Shown: one piece after another, positions 5,781-7,364 of the stretch
Layout: each line of letters opens with the position of its first letter
Numbering within the stretch: position 1 is the first letter of the stretch
Source: an uncultured Collinsella sp.
GTDB taxonomy: Bacteria > Actinomycetota > Coriobacteriia > Coriobacteriales > Coriobacteriaceae
Assembly (NCBI GenBank): GCA_934630385.1
Contig: CAKTWE010000080.1
Span: forward strand, 1-7,364
Reading direction: 5' to 3'
Length of the DNA: 7,364 nt
Notes under the pieces: model-generated
Database searches by the model: none
Seen by the model: the letters and a program-made list of their open reading frames with translations, nothing else
What the model was told of the DNA's origin: nothing
Position numbers and translations under genes: made by a program

Positions 5781-6785
5781 ATGAAAATCAATCACGCGAT
5801 TCTGCATATCCTGGACTTTGACTCTGCCGTCAACGTTATGAGCCAGCGCGAGCTCGATATCGAGAGCCGTACCGTGCGCAACTTCGTGACCACGCATCTG
5901 CGCCGTGCACGTACCTCGGCCGACAATAAACGTGCCACGTTTGCCGAGAACTCCGCATTCGGCGGCGAGCTCAAGGGCTACTTCTTTGGTGAGCGTGAGT
6001 TCGTGGACCTGTCACAGCAGATTGCGGAGTTTATCTCCTCCGAGCTCACCAAGGCCGAGAAAGCTGAGTCCACCGACGTGCTCGTGGCCGATTTTGACGA
6101 CGATGAGGATGCCCGCTGGTTTGCCGTGATGCTGCTGGGCTCCAAGCAGGCTTTTATGCACGAAGTGGGCCGCGAGGAGGGGGAGGTGCGCAACGACATC
6201 GCGCGCCACTACGCCATTCTGCCGAACCCCTCGCAAAAGGTGCCGAGCTATGCCATCGTGCGTGCAAGCACCATGGAGATCGGCTACGTGGACAAGAAGC
6301 GCAAGATTGCCGGCGAGGACCGTATGCTTATCCCCGATGGCCTGCTGCAGTGCGACACGGGCGTATCGGGCAAGGAGGTCATCGACACCGTGACGCGCGT
6401 GGTCGAGGAGGTCGCCGAAGAGCACGGTGCCAATACGGCCGTAGCGCTCGCTAAGGTTAAGGCTGCCGTTGCCGAGAAGGTTGAGGATGACGAGGAACTG
6501 CCGCCTTGGGATATTGTCGATGAGGTCTTTGAGGACGAGCCGGTCATCAAGGAAAGCGTGCGCGCGGCGCTGACCGAGGAGAAGGTTCCCGAGCGCGTGC
6601 CCGTGGAACGCAAGCAGGTCGAGCGCGCGGCCGTGCGCAATCATAAGATTCGTACCGACACGGGTATCGAGATCAGCTTCCCGGCCGAGATGGGTTCGAA
6701 CTCCGAGTACATCGAGTTCGTTAACGAGCCCAACGGCCTCATCTCCATCGAGCTCAAGAATATCGGCAGCATCGAGAACCAATAA
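5781..6785 (+). CDS. Nucleoid-associated protein, NdpA/YejK family
   Basis: A 334-residue protein, close to the roughly 335 of E. coli YejK, the family founder, which binds nucleoid DNA and is reported to interact with topoisomerase IV. The N-terminus KINHAILHILDFDS with ELDI at 24-27 matches the Gram-positive branch of the family. VLVADFDDDEDARWFAVMLL at 100-119 looks like a core strand-helix unit. The C-terminal signature is HKIRTDTGIEISFP (288-301) followed by EYIEFVNEPNGLISIELKNI (309-328). Residues about 208-278 are highly charged, with an acidic run EKVEDDEE (232-239) that may form a linker or coiled segment. The ATG at 5781 is preferred because a weak CGGA lies 9 bases upstream and family members begin right before this strand. 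The ATG at 5772 would add MPY and has no usable spacing. The gene has its own -10 box and terminator, so it looks monocistronic. Its role here is inferred from family only. Confidence 0.88.
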   Translation: MKINHAILHILDFDSAVNVMSQRELDIESRTVRNFVTTHLRRARTSADNKRATFAENSAFGGELKGYFFGEREFVDLSQQIAEFISSELTKAEKAESTDVLVADFDDDEDARWFAVMLLGSKQAFMHEVGREEGEVRNDIARHYAILPNPSQKVPSYAIVRASTMEIGYVDKKRKIAGEDRMLIPDGLLQCDTGVSGKEVIDTVTRVVEEVAEEHGANTAVALAKVKAAVAEKVEDDEELPPWDIVDEVFEDEPVIKESVRAALTEEKVPERVPVERKQVERAAVRNHKIRTDTGIEISFPAEMGSNSEYIEFVNEPNGLISIELKNIGSIENQ

Positions 6786-6842
6786 ACTGCGCGGACGGGT
6801 TTTGAGGGGCTGTCTTCCGTAAACTGACGTCTGGTGTAGTTG

Positions 6843-6866
6843 CGGGCTCTACGGAGCCCGTTTTTT
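6843..6866 (+). terminator. Rho-independent terminator with UACG tetraloop
   Basis: CGGGCTC (6843-6849) pairs perfectly with GAGCCCG (6854-6860) around TACG, a UNCG-type tetraloop closed by C-G, followed by six T residues. It ends the transcript of the nucleoid-associated protein gene, 57 bases after its stop codon. Confidence 0.92.
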
Positions 6867-6894
6867 AATTTACTGGTTTGCGGAGAGAAGACCG

Positions 6895-7050
6895 ATGGGA
6901 TCGGACATTCCGTTCGCCGTCAAAAACCGACCGTTCAACCGGAATCAAGTCATTTGGGCGCAAAAAATTTTGGGTTTAAATGCGGTCATAGGTACAGAGA
7001 AGTTTAAACCTGCGCTTTCAATTATATCGGAGGCTTTTCGTGAGGGATAA
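6895..7050 (+). CDS. Possible small protein of 51 residues, unrecognised
   Basis: An open frame from ATG 6895 to TAA 7048-7050 encodes 51 residues beginning MGSDIPFAVKNRPFNRNQ. It then has a hydrophobic-rich stretch (VIWAQKILGLNAVIG, 19-33) and a likely C-terminal helix (FKPALSIISEAFREG, 37-51). GGAG at 6882-6885 is a good ribosome binding site with 9-base spacing. The surrounding GTTTGCGGAGAGA differs at one base from GTTTGTGGAGAGA just before ldh. I recognise no family. Third codon positions are GC-rich in the first half and AT-rich in the second, unlike the neighbouring genes. It sits between the terminator at 6866 and the gntR promoter, and no promoter of its own is apparent. It may be a real small gene, a remnant of a longer one, or chance. 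Confidence 0.35.
   Translation: MGSDIPFAVKNRPFNRNQVIWAQKILGLNAVIGTEKFKPALSIISEAFREG
6973..7010. repeat. 8-bp inverted repeat GGTTTAAA / TTTAAACC
   Basis: GGTTTAAA at 6973-6980 and TTTAAACC at 7003-7010 are perfect inverted copies separated by 22 bases, centred about 30 bases apart, which is near three helical turns. They lie inside the possible small ORF in AT-rich DNA. This could be a regulator dyad or a weak RNA hairpin. No T-run follows. Confidence 0.4.
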
Positions 7051-7141
7051 CGTAGCATGTCCACTCGAGTTCGAAAAGACGCAGGTAGTTCAACAACTCA
7101 TGTATTGAATTGCCGGTCAAAAGGGTTGCGCATTCATAGTC

Positions 7142-7181
7142 ATGTCTAGTATTGTCCTTAAATGTCTATATATGTATAAAT
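7142..7181 (+). repeat. Four tandem 10-bp degenerate repeats over the gntR promoter
   Basis: Units start at 7142, 7152, 7162 and 7172: ATGTCTAGTA, TTGTCCTTAA, ATGTCTATAT and ATGTATAAAT. TGTC (TGTA in the last) therefore recurs exactly every 10 bases at 7143, 7153, 7163 and 7173, on one face of the helix. The second unit contains the -35 box and the fourth the -10 box. Confidence 0.5.
7152..7180 (+). promoter_or_regulatory. Promoter of the gntR-family gene
   Basis: TTGTCC (7152-7157) and TATAAA (7175-7180) are separated by an ideal 17 bases, matching the -35 consensus at four and the -10 consensus at five of six positions. Transcription should start near 7187, leaving a short leader with the ribosome binding site. 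It is the best-formed promoter in the window. Confidence 0.65.
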
Positions 7182-7184
7182 ACA
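7173..7184. promoter_or_regulatory. Candidate GntR operator overlapping the -10 box
   Basis: TGTAT-AA-ATACA is a perfect 5-bp dyad covering the -10 hexamer. GntR regulators of the HutC-like group often bind GT-rich dyads of this general kind and repress their own genes. Autorepression here is inferred from position and shape only. Confidence 0.45.
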
Positions 7185-7205
7185 AATCAAGGAAAGGAAC
7201 GGAAC

Positions 7206-7364
7206 ATGTTGGACAAGGCAAGCTCCGTACCCCTGCACGTTCAGGCATCGAATTTCATTCGCGAAAAAATATACAACCGCGAATGGGACGTAGACGCCAA
7301 GATTCCCACCGAGTTCGAACTCGTTGAGCTTCTGGGGATGAGTAGGGGCACGGTTAAGCGAGCG
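7206..7364 (+). CDS. GntR-family transcriptional regulator, N-terminal part (3' end cut by window)
   Basis: The frame is open from ATG 7206 to the last base, giving the first 53 residues. AAAGGA at 7193-7198 is a good ribosome binding site with 7-base spacing. The start VPLHVQASNFIREKIYNREW at 8-27, then IPTEFELVELLGMSRGTVKRA at 33-53, is the classic GntR winged-helix DNA-binding domain: a PLY/PLH-type opening helix, the P-[ST]-E-x-E-L motif and the recognition helix MSRGTVKRA. The effector-binding C-terminal domain lies beyond the window, so the subfamily and ligand cannot be called. The opening suggests a HutC- or YtrA-like member. The promoter immediately upstream carries a dyad and phased repeats that fit autoregulation. 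The codons are less GC-biased than in nadE or ldh. Confidence 0.88.
   Translation, partial: MLDKASSVPLHVQASNFIREKIYNREWDVDAKIPTEFELVELLGMSRGTVKRA

Noticed and set aside
7057..7149. 30-codon open frame from ATG 7057
   Set aside because: It has no ribosome binding site and no coding-like composition, and it is merely the continuation of the small ORF's frame after its stop.
7310..7323. Perfect 14-bp palindrome CGAGTTCGAACTCG, with its first 10 bases repeated at 7066-7075
   Set aside because: It encodes the conserved TEFEL motif of the GntR domain, and one 14-bp palindrome is near chance expectation in a window of this size.
7142..7327. 61-codon open frame overlapping the gntR start
   Set aside because: It runs in a different frame across the promoter and into gntR, which has the ribosome binding site and a clear domain.

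Overview
The window holds six protein-coding genes, all on the + strand. Two are cut by the window edges. Coding DNA is GC-rich with strong G/C preference at third codon positions, most starts have clear Shine-Dalgarno sites, and intergenic DNA is noticeably more AT-rich. These traits, a fermentative L-lactate dehydrogenase, and a dispersed repeat with a CCTGNCCCC core suggest a gut-type anaerobic actinobacterium of the class Coriobacteriia, with Collinsella or a relative as my best guess. No rRNA or marker gene is present, so the taxonomic call is inference.

Layout: (1) bases 1-1960, glutamine-dependent NAD+ synthetase (nadE), apparently missing only the first two bases of its start codon. 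(2) 1961-2078, a spacer with two adjacent stem-loops, the second a terminator-like hairpin ending 7 bases before the next ribosome binding site. (3) 2079-3242, a fold-type I PLP aminotransferase. (4) 3243-3443, a 201-base AT-rich spacer with a -10-like box and two tandem hairpins. (5) 3444-4394, L-lactate dehydrogenase (ldh), closed by a strong terminator. (6) 4460-5705, a hydrolase-like gene of the Mbeg1-like (DUF2974) family, bracketed by two same-orientation copies of a 33-base palindromic repeat. (7) 5781-6785, a nucleoid-associated protein of the NdpA/YejK family, closed by a terminator with a UACG loop. (8) 6867-7205, an AT-rich stretch with a possible 51-codon gene, an 8-bp inverted repeat and a well-formed promoter. 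(9) 7206 to the end, the N-terminal winged-helix part of a GntR-family regulator.

Functionally, nadE supplies NAD+ and ldh regenerates NAD+ from NADH at the expense of pyruvate, so both serve redox cofactor supply, but nothing in the sequence shows that they are co-regulated. The genes look like single transcription units separated by hairpins rather than one operon.

I see no clear multi-gene undescribed system. The most interesting signals are: four 10-bp-phased TGTC/TGTA motifs overlapping the gntR promoter, plus a TGTAT-AA-ATACA dyad at its -10; the REP-like repeat pair flanking the uncharacterised hydrolase; an LDH in which both canonical fructose-1,6-bisphosphate-binding residues are replaced by Gln; hairpins placed so close to start codons that the aminotransferase and ldh must be transcribed through them; and a small unrecognised ORF with a good ribosome binding site.
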